The notes: generated by a model from the sequence alone, not told the origin. A DNA stretch of 64,000 nucleotides from Datisca glomerata (GCA_003255025.1 QANY01009091.1:786227-850226); one strand, 5' to 3'. Positions 46,573-60,233 are shown, counted from the stretch's first letter. Made by a program: numbers and translations.

Positions 46573-49500
46573 TTTACATGGGCTTTAGTCCTATTCTCAT
46601 CGATGACTTTTCAACCAACTCTTTATTTAACCATTTAGTTAATGAATCCACAATATTATCCTTTGACTTCACATAGTCAATGTTGATAACTCATGTCAAG
46701 AGTAGTTGTTTGATGGTATTTATATCTACGCCGAATGTGTCTAGACTTATCATTATACATATTATTTTGTGCTCTTCCAATAGCACTTTGACTATCACAA
46801 TGTATGCAAATTGGTGGAATATGTTTTGTCTACCTAGGAATATCGTCTAGGAAGTGGTGTAGCTACTTAGTCTCCTCCCTACATTTTTTTCAAAGCTATA
46901 AGCTCAGATTTCATAGTGGACCTAGTTATAACAGTCTGTTTTGAGGATTTTCATGCTACGACAGCGCCTCCTAGTGTAAAATAACATACCCAATAGTAGA
47001 CTTTTTATCAGGTATCTAATTTGCATCAGTATATCCTTCTAAGACCGATGCAAATCTGGAATAGTGTGGTCCATAATTTTGAGTATATCGCAAGTACCTG
47101 AGTATTTTTACAATGGCTTTCCAATGTTCAGCCCTAGACTTACTCATGAATCTACTTATTTACTTAATTTATATGCTATATCAGGTCTTATACAGCCCAT
47201 CAAGTACAGTGGACTACCTATCACTCTAGAGTACTCTACTTGAGAGATACTCTCTCATTTATTCTTGGATAAATGTACACTTGTATCCATCGATGTTTTT
47301 GATTCACTAGTGTCATCTTTGCTAAATTTTCCAATAATATAATCTACATAGAGTGAATTAAAATAAGTCCATCTGATGATTTTTTGATTTTTTTTCTCAA
47401 TGTAACATCGGCAAGTCCCATGTCCTTCATATCAAATCTAGATTTTAACATGCATTTCATAGATTTGATCATCTTATCATTACTCCCAACGATAAGCATG
47501 TCATTAACATACAAACACACAATGACGTATCTATTTTCTGTATCTTTAACATAGATACATTTATCACACTAATTGATTTTGAATCCAATTGACATCATGT
47601 GACTATCAAATTTCTCGTGCCATTATTTCGATACTTGTTTCAAACCATATAATGATTTAACTAATTTACAGACTTTCTTTCCTTGCCCAGGAGTGAAAAA
47701 CCCTTCTGGTTTTCCCATGTAGATTTCTCCCTCTAAATCTCCATTTAGAACGACTGTTTTCACATCCATTCGATGTACTTCAAGATTTCATAATGCTGCA
47801 ATTGCAAGTATCATCTTAATGGAGTTTATTCTCGACATCAGAGAATATGTATCAAAATAATCAAAATCTTCCTTCTATATGTAACCTTTAATTACAAGTC
47901 TAGCCTTAAATTTGTCAATTGATCCATTGACTTTCATTTTTCATTTGATAATTCATTTAGAACCCAAAAGTTTTCATTTGATAATTCATATGGGTCTTAT
48001 CCTCTTTCTTTTTTAGTAACTTATTCAAAAGATAGTTAGTCGTCAAAACGACTTCTTCCCACATGTTCTGAGATAATCCAGAACTGATCAACAATGCATT
48101 CATCATTTCATTCAAGGTACGGTTTTTACGCTCAGCAATACCATTGGACTGAGGTGAATAAGGTGATGTAGTTTCAACATGAGATTCCATGTTGAGCACA
48201 AATATCAACAAACGGTGATTCATACTCATGACCTCGATCACTTCTTTGTACCTTAATTTTGTAATTCAATTGATTCTCAACTTCATTTTTATAAAGAATG
48301 AATTTCTCTATAGCTTCATCTTTACTCTTTAGCAAATATACATAACAATATTGTGTACTATCATCAACAAATGTAATAAAATACTTATTATCACATCTTG
48401 TTTGTACAAATTTTAAATCACATATATCACTGTGAATTAAATCAAGTAGTTCGTTGTTTTCTTTCAACACGTTGGAATGATGAGCTCATTAATTTTACCT
48501 TGACACAAGTTTCACACTTGTGATTTGAATCAATATAAAATGTTGGTAAGTGATCCAAGTTAATTAATTTAAGTAAAGTATCATAATTAACATGACCTCA
48601 TCTACCATGCCATAAATTAGTAGACTCAAACAAGTAAGTAGAAGAACTATTTTTATTAATATCGGGTTTGACCAAAGTCATTATATTGAGTTTGAAAATT
48701 CAATCACTCATATAACCCTTACCAACATGCATTCTGCTCTTAGACAAAATAACATATGAAATCCATGGTTATTCAGCAATGAGCCATAAATAAGATTCTT
48801 CCAGATTTCAGGTACATACAGGAAATTATTTAGAGTCAATTTCTTCCCAGAAGTCATCTCCAACACCACTTTTCCTTGGCCTTTTATCTCAGAAGTGGTC
48901 GAGTTCCCTGTGAACAAGTTCTCTCCATGCTCAATAGCTTCGAAGGTAGAGAACATCACGTAATCAGAACACACCTGACGGGTAGCTCCAGTGTCAATCC
49001 ACCATTTATTTAGATTTGGTCCAACCGTGTTGACATTAGAGACCACTGCTGAGAGGTTGATATCATAAGCAATGTTCTCAATTATATTAGCCTCCTTGTT
49101 TCTCTTAGGCAATCTACACTCCGAAGATTTATGACCCAACATGTCACAGTTGTAGCACTTGCCTTGGAACTTCAGTTTCTTAAAAACCCATTCTTTAGTC
49201 CGACATTACCCTTTGTTATTGGTCTTCTTAGCTTTGAAACCTTGACCATGCTCCACAATGCTGGTATTTACTACAGCAATAGGGTTTTGCCTTTCTCTTT
49301 CGGATAGCCAATTATTTTTTTCAATTCGAAGTCGAATAATAAGATCCTTGATGCTCATTTCTTTCCATTTGTGCTTGAGATGATTCTAGAAATCCTTCCA
49401 CGCAGAAGGCAATTTCTTAATAATACAAACCACTTGAAATGATTCACTCAGTATGAATATCATGCAAGATAATTTATAGCTCTTGCACTTGACTGATTAC

Positions 49501-50030
49501 CATTTTGGAATCCCCCATTTTAAACTCCAGAAAGCGAGCCACGATTAATTTTTTTGTGCTTGCATCCTCAGTCTTGTACTTTCGTTCAAGAGATTCCCAT
49601 AGCTCCTTTGTTATTTTCTTGTCAGAATAAACATTATACAAAGAATCAGTAAGACCATTCATAATGTAATTTCTCCATTCATAATGTAATTTCTACCTAA
49701 ATAATCACAATATTTCTAAGCATCAATAGCACTGATCGTTTGGCAATCATGCTCATCGTCATTGAGCTTAAGAGCTTCTTCAGTCAATCATTTTGTCAGA
49801 TTGAACGTGGTCAGGTAGAAGAGCATCTTTTCTTACCACATTTTGAAATTTAGACCACTAAATTTCTTAGGTTTCTCTCTGTGAGAAATAAGCATAGGCA
49901 TTGGTGTTAAACGGGCCACACGGGCCACAACAGGGTTCTGCACACCCAAATTTGGCATTTGAGCCCGAACAGTAGGGTTCTATTCTTGGTTTTCCGCATC
50001 ATGGATCGCTACAGCATTGTTGTTGACTTC
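46573..50030 (-). pseudogene. Copia C gag-pol, broken
   Basis: Gag (about 49400-50000) shows KFSGLNFKMW, FYLTTFNL and [12 protein letters not shown]. An intact CX2CX4HX4C zinc knuckle is at 49116-49157 (CYNCDMLGHKSSEC). The protease site is DTGA (in WWIDTGATRQV, 48980-49020). Integrase shows LIHSDICDL, RSDRGHEYES and, after a frame change near 48200, NGIAERKNRTLNEM. The RT carries FNGDLEGEIYM-type and SLYGLKQ motifs, but its catalytic box reads YVND (47500-47511), one catalytic Asp changed to Asn. RNase H ends with VDSLTKWLNKELVEKSS and a stop at about 46573. Stops and frame changes are frequent. Confidence 0.88.
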
Positions 50031-50427
50031 AGTTACGATATTTTCTTATCTGAAATGTAAACCACAAGTGTATCAACACTTTGGAAAATTATGCTATTTC
50101 CTCAAAGACGAAAATATGCTAATTTTTCAAATATTTTCTAAAACAAACCAAATATCACTTTTACAAATAATTGTCAAGACGAACTGGTGGGGTTCTAAGA
50201 CCCAATCCAAGACCAGTCTCCTCAACAATATTCAGTTCCAATGTAATGGGTGGGACAAATCCTCTTAAATTCCAATTTCTTGATAGAAATTCTATGTATA
50301 GTTACTTCCAGTTTCGAAATTATAGAGAATAGAAAAAATAATTTTTGTACAATTTTTAAAAATTAAATTAATTTCCAAAATTAACCCTATAATGCAATAA
50401 CTTGTATAAAAATAATTATTTTAAGAA

Positions 50428-50646
50428 TGTTGGAAATGATGTATTGCATTATAATATTAAATGGAAATAATGGTAATACAACAATAATGTAAATACATTA
50501 ATTATGACAGGTAAATAAGCTAATTATGGAAAATAATGTAAATATGATAATTACAAAATGTAAATAAAGGTGTTTATCAACGTTAAAACAATAGGGACAG
50601 AGTAACAGAAGAAATCAAAACGAGTCATATTTTCACAGTTTTCTTA
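50428..50646 (-). repeat. Right copy of the copia C terminal direct repeat
   Basis: Matches 45004-45195 as described there. Beyond 50646 the similarity ends abruptly, so the rest of the expected 5' LTR is missing or replaced. Confidence 0.7.
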
Positions 50647-51600
50647 ATTATTTTTTATATTCTAGCAATCTTGGCCAAAATTAATAGTGAAATTGTAGTC
50701 ATATTTTCACAGTCAAACGAAACCTAATAGTGAAATTGTAGAAATAAAGATACTCAATCACGATTAAATGTATTACAGTAGCTCCCCTAATAGCAAATAT
50801 ATATATGAAGAGAGAGAGAGAGAGAGAGAGTCACGTAATAAGTTCAACAATCAATCAAATTTTACAGAAGCTTACCAGTGTGGAAGAGATGCCGGTTAAA
50901 GGGAGGGTAAAATATTTGGAGGAATAGTCCACTCAAATTTGTTTCTAACAGGATAAAATGTTATAGAATAGAAGGAAATTTGTGAAAACAATGAAATCTT
51001 TGATCTGTAAATTTGATTGAAAACACCCAAGAAACATCCATGGTAGAGGTTGGAGAAGATGGTTTACGCCCCTTTTAGTTTTAGTTTTTTATTTATTTAT
51101 TTTTTGTAACAGAAAGTAGTTATTAAGGGTAAAATAATAACTTCAGTATAATTAAAAAATCTTAAACTTAAGTAGGGCTATTTTTGCATGTACTATAATT
51201 AAGGGTCATTGTTGCTAGTTATTTCTAAAACGGGCTACCTATTACAATTATAGTACCAAGTTAAGATTCAACCTAAAAAAATTGTAGTGGATAAATGACC
51301 ATTTCTATTTAGTTTGAATTTAAAATTTTATGATTTGTCTAAAATACTTTACCGATGTGTTTTATCAGATTTATCTATTTATTTAGGCTAAAATGCTAAA
51401 AACACTCATGTACTTTGACCAAAATACAAACTATACCTCTACACTTTTTTTTTATATTTTTATACTCTTATACTTTAATCAAACTATAAAATATACCTCT
51501 CAGTGACGATTAAATCTAACAGAAAAAGAAAATAACCCCATTGAAGATAAATCATTGCAAGACTTGTAAATGATACAAAGAAAAAGAAAATAAGGATGAG
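50647..51600. other. AT-rich DNA with an (AG)n run
   Basis: Holds an (AG)11 microsatellite at 50809-50830. No coding sequence is supported. Confidence 0.5.
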
Positions 51601-51604
51601 TACT

Positions 51605-52495
51605 TAAGAGTTGAAAGGACCCAACAGCTTAAAATCTCTGCTGACAATCTCACACTTAATCAAACTTAGAATAGTATTAAAAACCATCTTAGCATCCTCA
51701 AATCCAGGGGTGTGCAAAAAAATCGACAAACCAACGAAACTGCTCAAACAATATCTGTTCAGCGGTTTAAATAGTAATAATGATTTGGTTTGGTTTCAGT
51801 TTTTACGAAACCAATAATTTTGGTTTGAGTTCGATTTCCTCTTAATATCACCCCAACCCAACCCAAACCAAACTGACTACTTAGGTATAAGGAAAAGTCT
51901 AATTCCACTCCAACCTAGCCAAATCCTCATGCAAAACATGATCTCAACTTAATGAAATAAGATTCATTTTATTTATTTATTGATTACTTATAAATTATTT
52001 TATTAACAAAGTTATCTAATGAAATAAGACTTATTTATCAAGATGTGTTATTTTCTTGTATTAACTATATTAACTTCATATATAAAGAAAATGAAACCGT
52101 CAACCTAACCTAAACCAAATCGATAATAAATAGTTTGGTTTGGATTGGTTTATATCTTTGATTGATTTATATCTTTGATTGGTTTGGTTTAGTTTACTCA
52201 TTTATCAAACTCATTATACTCATTATATTGATTTGGTTATAGAATTGATTTAAAATCAAACCAAAACGGAGCACCCCTACTCAAATCTATTACCTCAGCC
52301 AACATTTGGTACAAATAGCTATCAAATGTCATCCTCTGAACATACTCTTCTCCACACAGCTCCACCAAAGCCTGTCTCCCTGCATTACTTCCATAAAACA
52401 CTCTCAGCAACAAATCCAAGAATCTAAACTTTTCAATATTTTTGAAAAGTTTCCTCTCCTTTCTCCTGAGACTTGATGTGTTCTTGATACTAAAA
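51605..52495 (-). pseudogene. Unrecognised gene remnant interrupted by a hAT MITE
   Basis: On the minus strand right of the MITE, 52288-52495 stays open for about 69 codons: it contains SSLRRKERKLFKNIEKFRF, DLLLRVFYGSNAGRQALVE and MTFDSYLYQMLAEVID. Left of the MITE, 51605-51704 is open in another frame (FEDAKMVFNTILSLIKCEIV) and then meets a stop. The two halves look like one former coding region, but with the element and one target copy removed the frames do not join, so an intron border or indel must be assumed. I do not recognise the protein. Its Leu-rich, basic composition is not diagnostic. Confidence 0.4.
51705..52279. mobile_element. hAT-like MITE, 575 bp, perfect 8-bp target duplication
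   Basis: Termini are CAGGGGTGTGC at the left and, on the minus strand, TAGGGGTGCTC at the right. CTCAAATC occurs directly on both sides (51697-51704 and 52280-52287). The inside consists of AACC/GGTT-rich phrases (GGTTTGGTTTGG type) and codes for nothing. TIR form, length and 8-bp duplication fit a nonautonomous hAT element. Confidence 0.92.
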
Positions 52496-53144
52496 CATTT
52501 AGAATGGCTTAGTATTAATTAAGACATCCAAAACGAGCTAAATGTAAAAGTATAGTAAGATTTATACATGTGTTAATTTTATATTTGTTATGCTTTATTT
52601 TTATTTGAGTTGACTTCATAATACATATAAACATCTTTACTTAATAATGAATTTTTTAACGTTAACTAGAGTTTCTTCCTGAACAACTATAGGGTATAAA
52701 TTCGTGAGGTTTTAATTTCAAAATACATATTTTAGTTAAATAAATTAAAATTGTTAATGTACACTAATAGTTACTCGTACTATAATTGTTAAGTTATCTA
52801 ATTATTTATAATTAAAAAAAATATTATCATAGTTAAACGTTATTTTTCGTTGAACACGTGTAATGCATGTGCAATTGGACTACTGTAAGTAGATAGAATT
52901 GATACTATTTAGACAAGTTTTAATTTTAAATTCAATTTTGTCCACACATTTTGAAAAATATTAAATATAACACTTTCTAAAAAAATTAATAGAGTAAATT
53001 GAATTAAATTTAATAATTTTTTAATATAGTTACTAATATACCCTTTTATAGTTTAATGTATATATTTAATCATCATTTTTCTCTCACATATCTATTAATC
53101 ATCTCTCTCTATATCTTAACCGTACTCTCTCTCTCTCTCTATAT

Positions 53145-53180
<36 letters not shown>

Positions 53181-54064
53181 TACATCAATATTTGAAAGAA
53201 AAAATATTTATCTCTCCATTAAATATTTCACTCATTCTATTTATTCATTATATATCTCTCTCCCCTAAAATATCTCCATCTCCCTCCCCCCTCCTCGTCT
53301 CTTTCACTCATTATACATATACACACACAGAAGTTGAGACCGCGCACACACATATATAATGAGAGAGAAACTTTAGGAAAAAATTCAAAAAAAATATAGT
53401 ATTAAATGAGACCTTTAATTAGTATATTTATGACTTATAAGAGTTTCTAATTTTTTTTATAAAATTTGTTAAATGATAGTACATGGGTATAATAGGAAGA
53501 TATATATTTTTTGTTAGTGAGCCCATAAAACTTAATTGTTTAGAAATTTTTTGCATAATAGGCAATAGGGAAAATTAGGGGATTATGCTACTTTAAGTTT
53601 TAATTTTATATTATATATTTTAATTTTGTGTTTTATACATATGGTCGGATTCTCCATTTAGTTAGTTAGTTATGATTTTATTTGGTCATTTATATTTTTA
53701 CCCTTTTGTAAACTATGTGTGAGTTTTAACCTTATTATGCTATGTAGAAATATTTGTTTTTCAAGATTCCCAAGTCTACTATAAGCTTGACGGAAACATA
53801 TTTTACAAATGTATTTGTCATCATATATAAAATTAATAAAAAATAAAATTTAGAATAAAAATAATAATTAACTTCGTCTTCCCTCGCTTCAAATACATCT
53901 AATTAATTATAATTATAAATAGAAAGAGCTATCAATCTGGCAAATAAACAAGTCTTTGATATTAAATCTTCCAAAAAACTATGCTTTATTAAAGTAATGT
54001 AAGGTATATATTAGTTAAAGTAAGTCATAACAAAAATATCTAATTTCATATCATCCTTCCAATC
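52496..54064. other. AT-rich DNA with microsatellites
   Basis: Includes a (CT)8 run at 53125-53140 beside the (TAGA)n run listed separately, and a C/T- and A/C-rich patch at 53260-53350. No gene is supported. Confidence 0.5.
53146..53180 (+). repeat. (TAGA)n microsatellite
   Basis: Nearly nine uninterrupted TAGA units follow a (CT)n and (AT)n run. Uninterrupted tetranucleotide runs of this length are usually length-variable between individuals. Confidence 0.95.
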
Positions 54065-55988
54065 TGTTCGGACCGGTTAGTTTTAAAATTAATTAAAAAT
54101 AAGTTTGGACCATAAACGGTACGTGAACGGAATATTAAAAAAAATTCCAATTAACTTATTTAATCAAATTAAATAACTTAAAATCAAACAACGTGCGATT
54201 ATGCATATACGACATTAAATGAAAAGATAATGTTAGAAATAATTGTTTCACCTATACTTGTATCAGAGAATTTCTGAGCTAGCAGAATTCCTTCGAGCGT
54301 TCTTCGTATTCTTCAAGCTTCAGGATCTAAATGACGCACTTGAACTCCAAGAACGATTTATAAATTTCATTCACTAACAACCACCCGTTAATTTCAGAAA
54401 TATATCTCACGAGAATTTTGTGTAGGAATTTGAGTGTGGGCTCTCAAAACGATTTAAGAAGAAAAAATGAACATTTTCTCCTTCAATATATTATGCAGCG
54501 GCAATAGGGGGGAGGGGAAAACATTTTTCTCATTTTACTTTTTTAACAAGCAACTGTATCTTATCCAAGATTTATCTGCAATCAGATTGTTATTAGATAT
54601 TGATAAAATGTAACTTTTTATATTTACAAATATACCCATATATTTTAAAATTTCTAAAAATTCACCTCATGTATACATAATTGCCAAAAATTGCAATATT
54701 CCCTAGAGTTTGAGTTATATCGAGATTCATCAATCTAATTGATAAATTAATTTATCATTATCAATTAACTAATTAATTTACTTTTATTTACTAATTATTT
54801 AATAATTAAAAAATAATAAATTAATTAATTTCAATACATATAATCACACTTAACTAATTAAGTGACATCATCCATCACATATGTTTGGCACCAAAACACA
54901 TTTTGATCAAATTTACTTCGTTTCTCTATTCATGTTCTCATGAGCTATTTCTGAGACAGAATGGATCCACATGAACAAAGCTATGGATTCAAATACCTGG
55001 CGAATTTATCTCTAAAAATTTCTGACATATATAATATTGACACCATATGACTCCTCTAAAGGTTCGATGCCGAATCAACTCTCGATTCATGCGCGCTACG
55101 TTTTGTGTTGGTATAAATAAACCCTATTATTTTCACTGTCCACAAAATATTTTAACATAATACCCATCGTGAATATCAGTAATAAAAACTGAATATAAAA
55201 TTACTGTTTTACACATCTTGTTATTATTTTCTTAACTCCTTTATTGACTGTGAATAAGAAAGACATAATAGTGAATTGTCTCGTACAATTCACAAGTCTT
55301 GATCAATGACTCAATTCCTTGAATACCTTGCTAGTTTATTCACACACCCATCAATAAAGCATAAGGTGATATTGTTGCTTTCATAATCTAACCATGAGTT
55401 TTTATATTTGTGAATCACGTAACTTCAACTTAATTGAATTACAATCCCAACAGTCCATGTATTGCCCGTTAATTTGAACTTACTCATTTGACATATCAAT
55501 GATTCCAACTAACTAAGTCAAGCTACATATTCACCTCATGATTAAAGTAATTACAAAAATATTCTTAAGGTGTAACAATTAAATTTAGAGTTAGGTAAAC
55601 AATTTTGGGCTCAAAACTAATTTGCTATTGGTCTATTCGACATGTTCATAACATGTCTAGGTTAACCGTTTGAGATCCCCACTCTCATGCCTCAAGACTG
55701 ACATCCATTAGTTCAACCTAATAGTCGTAATCAAATTTGATTGCCCAGTCGATCCTAAGACTGTGAATATCGTTCTAAACTTTCTCAAAAGAGTTCGTCA
55801 GGAGATGCCTCTGTCTTCACTCTTCGATCGTTGATGAAAGTTTCAAGACTTAAGTAATTTATAAACACACTTTAATTTAAAATAAAATTTTCAATTTATT
55901 TATAAGAATTCAATAATACTAATGTCTGAGAAATAACTAAATACAAATAAATAGTTATTACATACTACTTTATGGATATATTTCAACA
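54065..55988 (-). repeat. 3' LTR of copia D, about 1.9 kb
   Basis: On the minus strand it begins TGTTGAAATATATCC after a purine tract and ends near CCGGTCCGAACA. Its first 120 bases in plus orientation (ACCGGTTAGTTTTAAAATTA and on) match the 5' LTR fragment at 60248-60376. The inner boundary rests on the classic AGTGCGAGATTGT tract followed by TG. Confidence 0.8.
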
Positions 55989-58900
55989 ATCTCGCACTTG
56001 GACTAAAGTAACTGTGTATAAGCTCTTATCCTCAAGCCCTCCAGATGACCATAAAAAACATTACTGCTGAAAGTCTTTGTGAATGGATCTGCCAGATAGT
56101 TGACCATCAAAATATGCGTAAGCACAACATCTCCACGCTGAACAATTTGTCAAAGCTTCTCCATAGTACATTTACCTATAAGGTTGTTTCACATTCCTCC
56201 CACTACGTCGAGGCTCCATAGGCTCTGGCTCTTGTCATCGTTCTTCCATTATTGAATCAAAAACAATTTCTGATTGGAGAGTTGGTGTCCTCCCACTCAA
56301 TAATTCCTCTCGCACAACTGTGCTTCTCGGCTGTACACTTTTAATGTAATCTTCTTCAAGAAAATGAGCATTCGTGCTAACGAATATTTTCTGGTCAGTC
56401 GCACAGTAGAAGATGTACCCCTTTCGTTCCTTTAGGATATCCTATGAACATTCTGAACGACTGGTCAAGTTGCCTGTCTTCAGTTTTAGAACATGTGCTG
56501 GGCACCCCCATTTATAAAAATGGTTAATGGACGACTTTCGTCCATACCATCTTTCATATAGTGTACCAGGCACCGTTTTTTACAGAACTTGGTTCAGAAT
56601 ATATGTCGTTGTTTTCAAGGCATATCCTTAGAAGGAATCTGGGAGGGATAAGTAACTCATCATGGATCTAACCATATCCATTAGAGTTTGATTCCTTCTC
56701 TCTGACACACCATTTTGTTATGGCATACTAGGTGCTGTAAGCTGAGAAAGAATACTTTCTTCCTTAAGAAAGTCTTCGACCTCTCATAGCAAGTACTTTC
56801 CACCATGATCGGATCATAGTATTTTGCTTTGTTTTTCTAATTACTTTTCAACCAAGACCTTATACTCTTTAAACTTTTCAAAGGTTTTTGACTTTTGAGG
56901 CATTAGATAAACATGACCAAAACGTGAGTAGTCATTAGTGAAGGTTACGAAGTGTTCTTAACCTTCTCTTGCTTGGATATTCAATGGCCCACATATATCA
57001 CTATGTATGAGTTTAAGGCATTGAATGACTCTTTCACATTTTGCTGAAATAGGTCTCTTGGTCATTTTGCCTTCAATGCAAGATTCACATGTGGGTGGTG
57101 ATCCCACACTTAAAGTTTGCAAATGACCATCATTCACAAGTCTTTTAATCTTATTTAGGCTAATATGCCCAAGGAGTAAGGGCGACAAATAGGTTAGATT
57201 GGTTGAGTCATACTTCAACCTTTTATTATCGCTTTGTGAATTATTCACTTCAGTGTCATATATCATTGGAACTATTGGTTTTACGTGAAATAGTTTATTA
57301 AGCATGCATGCAACAGTAATTAGGCATTCATTTTTAAAAATACCAATATCTTTATCAATGACTTTAGGATCAAATCCTTTCTCAATTAATGTACCAATAG
57401 AAATAAGATTCTTCCCAAAAATTGGGATATAATAAACATCACATAAAAATAAATAACCGTTATCAAGTTCCAACAGATACAACCAATACTAGTGCTATAT
57501 TCCTCATACAGACGATGAACTCGACCAAGATATCTAGTGGATATAATCTAAGCAGTTGTGTATCCAATGGTTATTGACTTCATAGTGATGACACTTGTCT
57601 CTCAACATATCCACTTTGCAGTGTCGTTGCCATTTGTAATTTTTGAGTTCTGTTTCTTAGCCTTATTCAGACATCTCCTCATGTTTCTTTTTGGTGCCAG
57701 AGGTGGAAGGTTTGCTTTTAGTAAAGTTTGTCTCTCCAGTCTACCTCTTGCCTTTTAGAAACAAAGTCTAAGTGGCTTATAACTCCTTCAAAATCTCAGG
57801 AAGCGAGTACATCAACTTATTCATTAAATAATTAAGTTCAAAGTTCTCGAATATATAAGGCAGAGTCTCTATGATCATATCCACTTAAGTCTCGCCATCA
57901 ACCTCAACACATATGATCTCCATCTCATTCAGATAACTATGATCAGCGTCATATGTTCTCTGACAAAAGTTCAAGGTTTTATCATGCAGTTCATAAGGTT
58001 TCGCACAACTGCCTGCTTTGGCTTAACGACCTTGATCTCTGAACATTTCAGTGATGTTAAACATCATATCCGCGGTGATTTCCAAATTTTTGACGTTGTT
58101 GTTGCAACACATTGCCAACAGAAGCCAAGATGTAATATCTGGCTATCTGATCAGAACGTAACCAAGAAGTATAAGCATCATTTTTCTCTTGAGTATATTC
58201 ACTAAAAGGCTCAAAGGAACAAGGGGTGGTGAGCACGAACTTGTGCTTTCAATCATCAGATACGTTATCAAGATTGTGTTTCTAATCACCATAATTATCA
58301 TCAGTTAATATTGTTCGCATTTAATATAGTTGAGGATGGAGATATTGACATGATTATCTAACAGAATAAATAAAGTGGTGTAATTAAATACTCAATCGTT
58401 TAGGAAAGATGCATGATGCTACTACTTACATATTTAAAAATCCATCAAAAATATTTCCTCCATGATGTTATGATCAAAACCGATAATTTGTCTCATCGAC
58501 GGATGAAGTCCAAGCTATCTCCTATGTATTTCTTCTTTCTTTTATTATTTTCTCTTCTTTATTGGCCTTATGCGGTACCTGTCAACATGAAGAAAAACGG
58601 TCTTCAGGAAAAGGTCCCATTTCACATCGAGACTCTTCTCATTTGGTTAGCACTCAAATGCCTCCACATCTAGCTTAATCAATCACCAATGATTTTGATC
58701 ACCTTGCCCGCATTGACTAGCCCCTAAGTGGGGATTCTAATGTGCTTCAGTCTAAGTGTTTAACCAACGAATCGACTCATAAAAGTTACTATGGACTAAC
58801 ACTCCGTTTATAGGATGACCCTACCCCACCACTCCTTAAGAAGTATTAGCTTCTCATGCAACTCGATGACTCAAAGCGACACGATTTTAAAGTTTCTCCC
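55989..58900 (-). pseudogene. Copia D gag-pol, reverse transcriptase deleted
   Basis: From the right: a poorly preserved gag (about 57500-58900); GAG-pre-integrase at 56958-57482 (YYIPIFGKNLISIG, LLGHISLNKIKRLV, CESCIEGKMTKRP, LIHSDICGPL); the integrase core and C-terminal part at 56210-56960 (QNGVSERRNQTLMDMVRSMM, RHF/WGCPAHVL type); then, immediately after RRSGRNVKQPYR near 56190, the end of RNase H (VQRGDVVLTHI, NYLADPFTKTF, FYGHLEGLRI). About 1.2-1.5 kb that should encode RT is gone. The element could not reverse transcribe itself. Confidence 0.82.
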
Positions 58901-60233
58901 ATTGAAGAGAGGACCGCTATGGGCAGTTCTAAACCATTCCTCGTGGCACGATGAAGTTCGCATTAGAGACATGAAACGTATCAACGTAAACGACCCTCCC
59001 ACTTAGTTTTTGAAAAAAAACTTTAGATTTTTTGTTGTTTTTCAAAACATAACTTTTATTAATTTGAAAAACGTGATGAAATTCATAAATCCTTTAATTT
59101 TATATCCCAATTTAAAATCATAAACATTATAGATTTTGCATTGTAATTAACTTATAATCATTATAATCAATCTACGATGATGCATGTACATGTTACATGA
59201 TAATTTGATATTGACATAGCCCTAAATCTATATAGCATGATATATGATGATGCGCGATTAAAATTAAATCATACATTTAAAATTAACATCCCCATTGGCT
59301 CATTTCTAATTACAACCCAAAACAATAATAAATTATAAATTAATTTACAAATCTTCATGGTGTCTTTAATTGTCTATTTTTCCTTCAGATTGTCCCACCA
59401 TTTTGTAACTCTTTACAAAAGTTCATTCCCATTTTAAAATCAAATTTCAAATTTAAAATTCAAATTAAAATTTCAAATTTCAAAATTTGAATTTTGATTA
59501 AAACCCTTTAATTAAGGAAAAATATTTTTCTAATTAAAAATTTTCATTAATTATCCTTATTTTTTTAAAACAAAACAAAATATAAAAAGATAAAATTGAT
59601 AATTATCTTTTGTATTCAAAATTCAAAAGATAAGAAGAAAATTTAGATAAGTATCTTTGAATTCAAAATTATTTTTTATCCATTTAAAATTTAAAAGATA
59701 AAAAAATAGGATAAGAGTTATCGCGAAACATCACGGGGTTTCCTAAACCCTAATTGTTATCGCTTAGGGTTTCACAAACCATAGTCACCAGTAGGGCATG
59801 GGAGCGGACAAGGCGACGGCGAGCACCAGAACAGTACCAGACCACCAGAACAGTAACTCTGGCGTGAACAGTAATTCTAGCATGAATAGTAATTCTACGT
59901 GAATAATGATCTGTGTGAATCGTGTGTTCCGACGACTTCTTGGCGGCAGTTTCGAGCGGTTTTCGACGAAGGTATCATGGCGATGGCGATTTTACATCAA
60001 ATTTATAAAATTATAACTTTTACAACAATAAATTACATAAAATCCTATGCCTCAAGTCTGGCATCCATCAATTATAAAATGAAATAAAAACTCCTAGAGC
60101 TAAAAGTTATTGATCCAATCAAATAACGCATTCAAAACAGTTTTGAATCTACCATACAAAATCATATGAGAATATCCATAAAATTCATGATACGTTTATT
60201 TCAAATATCAATATGCATAATCAAGAACTTGTT

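Larger units (their letters stand above)
45004..50646 (-). mobile_element. Copia element C, degenerate; ends set by a direct repeat
   Basis: The coding part (46573 to about 50030) is bracketed by two similar direct segments, 45004-45195 and 50428-50646, which both begin TGTT and share stretches such as CAGAGTAACRGAAGAAATCA. They are the likely U5 ends of the two LTRs, but similarity stops at about 45195/50646 and I found no Met primer site beside the right copy. A TATA-like box on the minus strand at 45561-45569 (TAGTATAAAAGG) fits an LTR promoter inside the left copy. The exact ends are uncertain. Confidence 0.75.

Noticed and set aside
57558..59006. Plus-strand ORFs across copia D gag
   Set aside because: They are antisense to the decayed gag region and show no motif.
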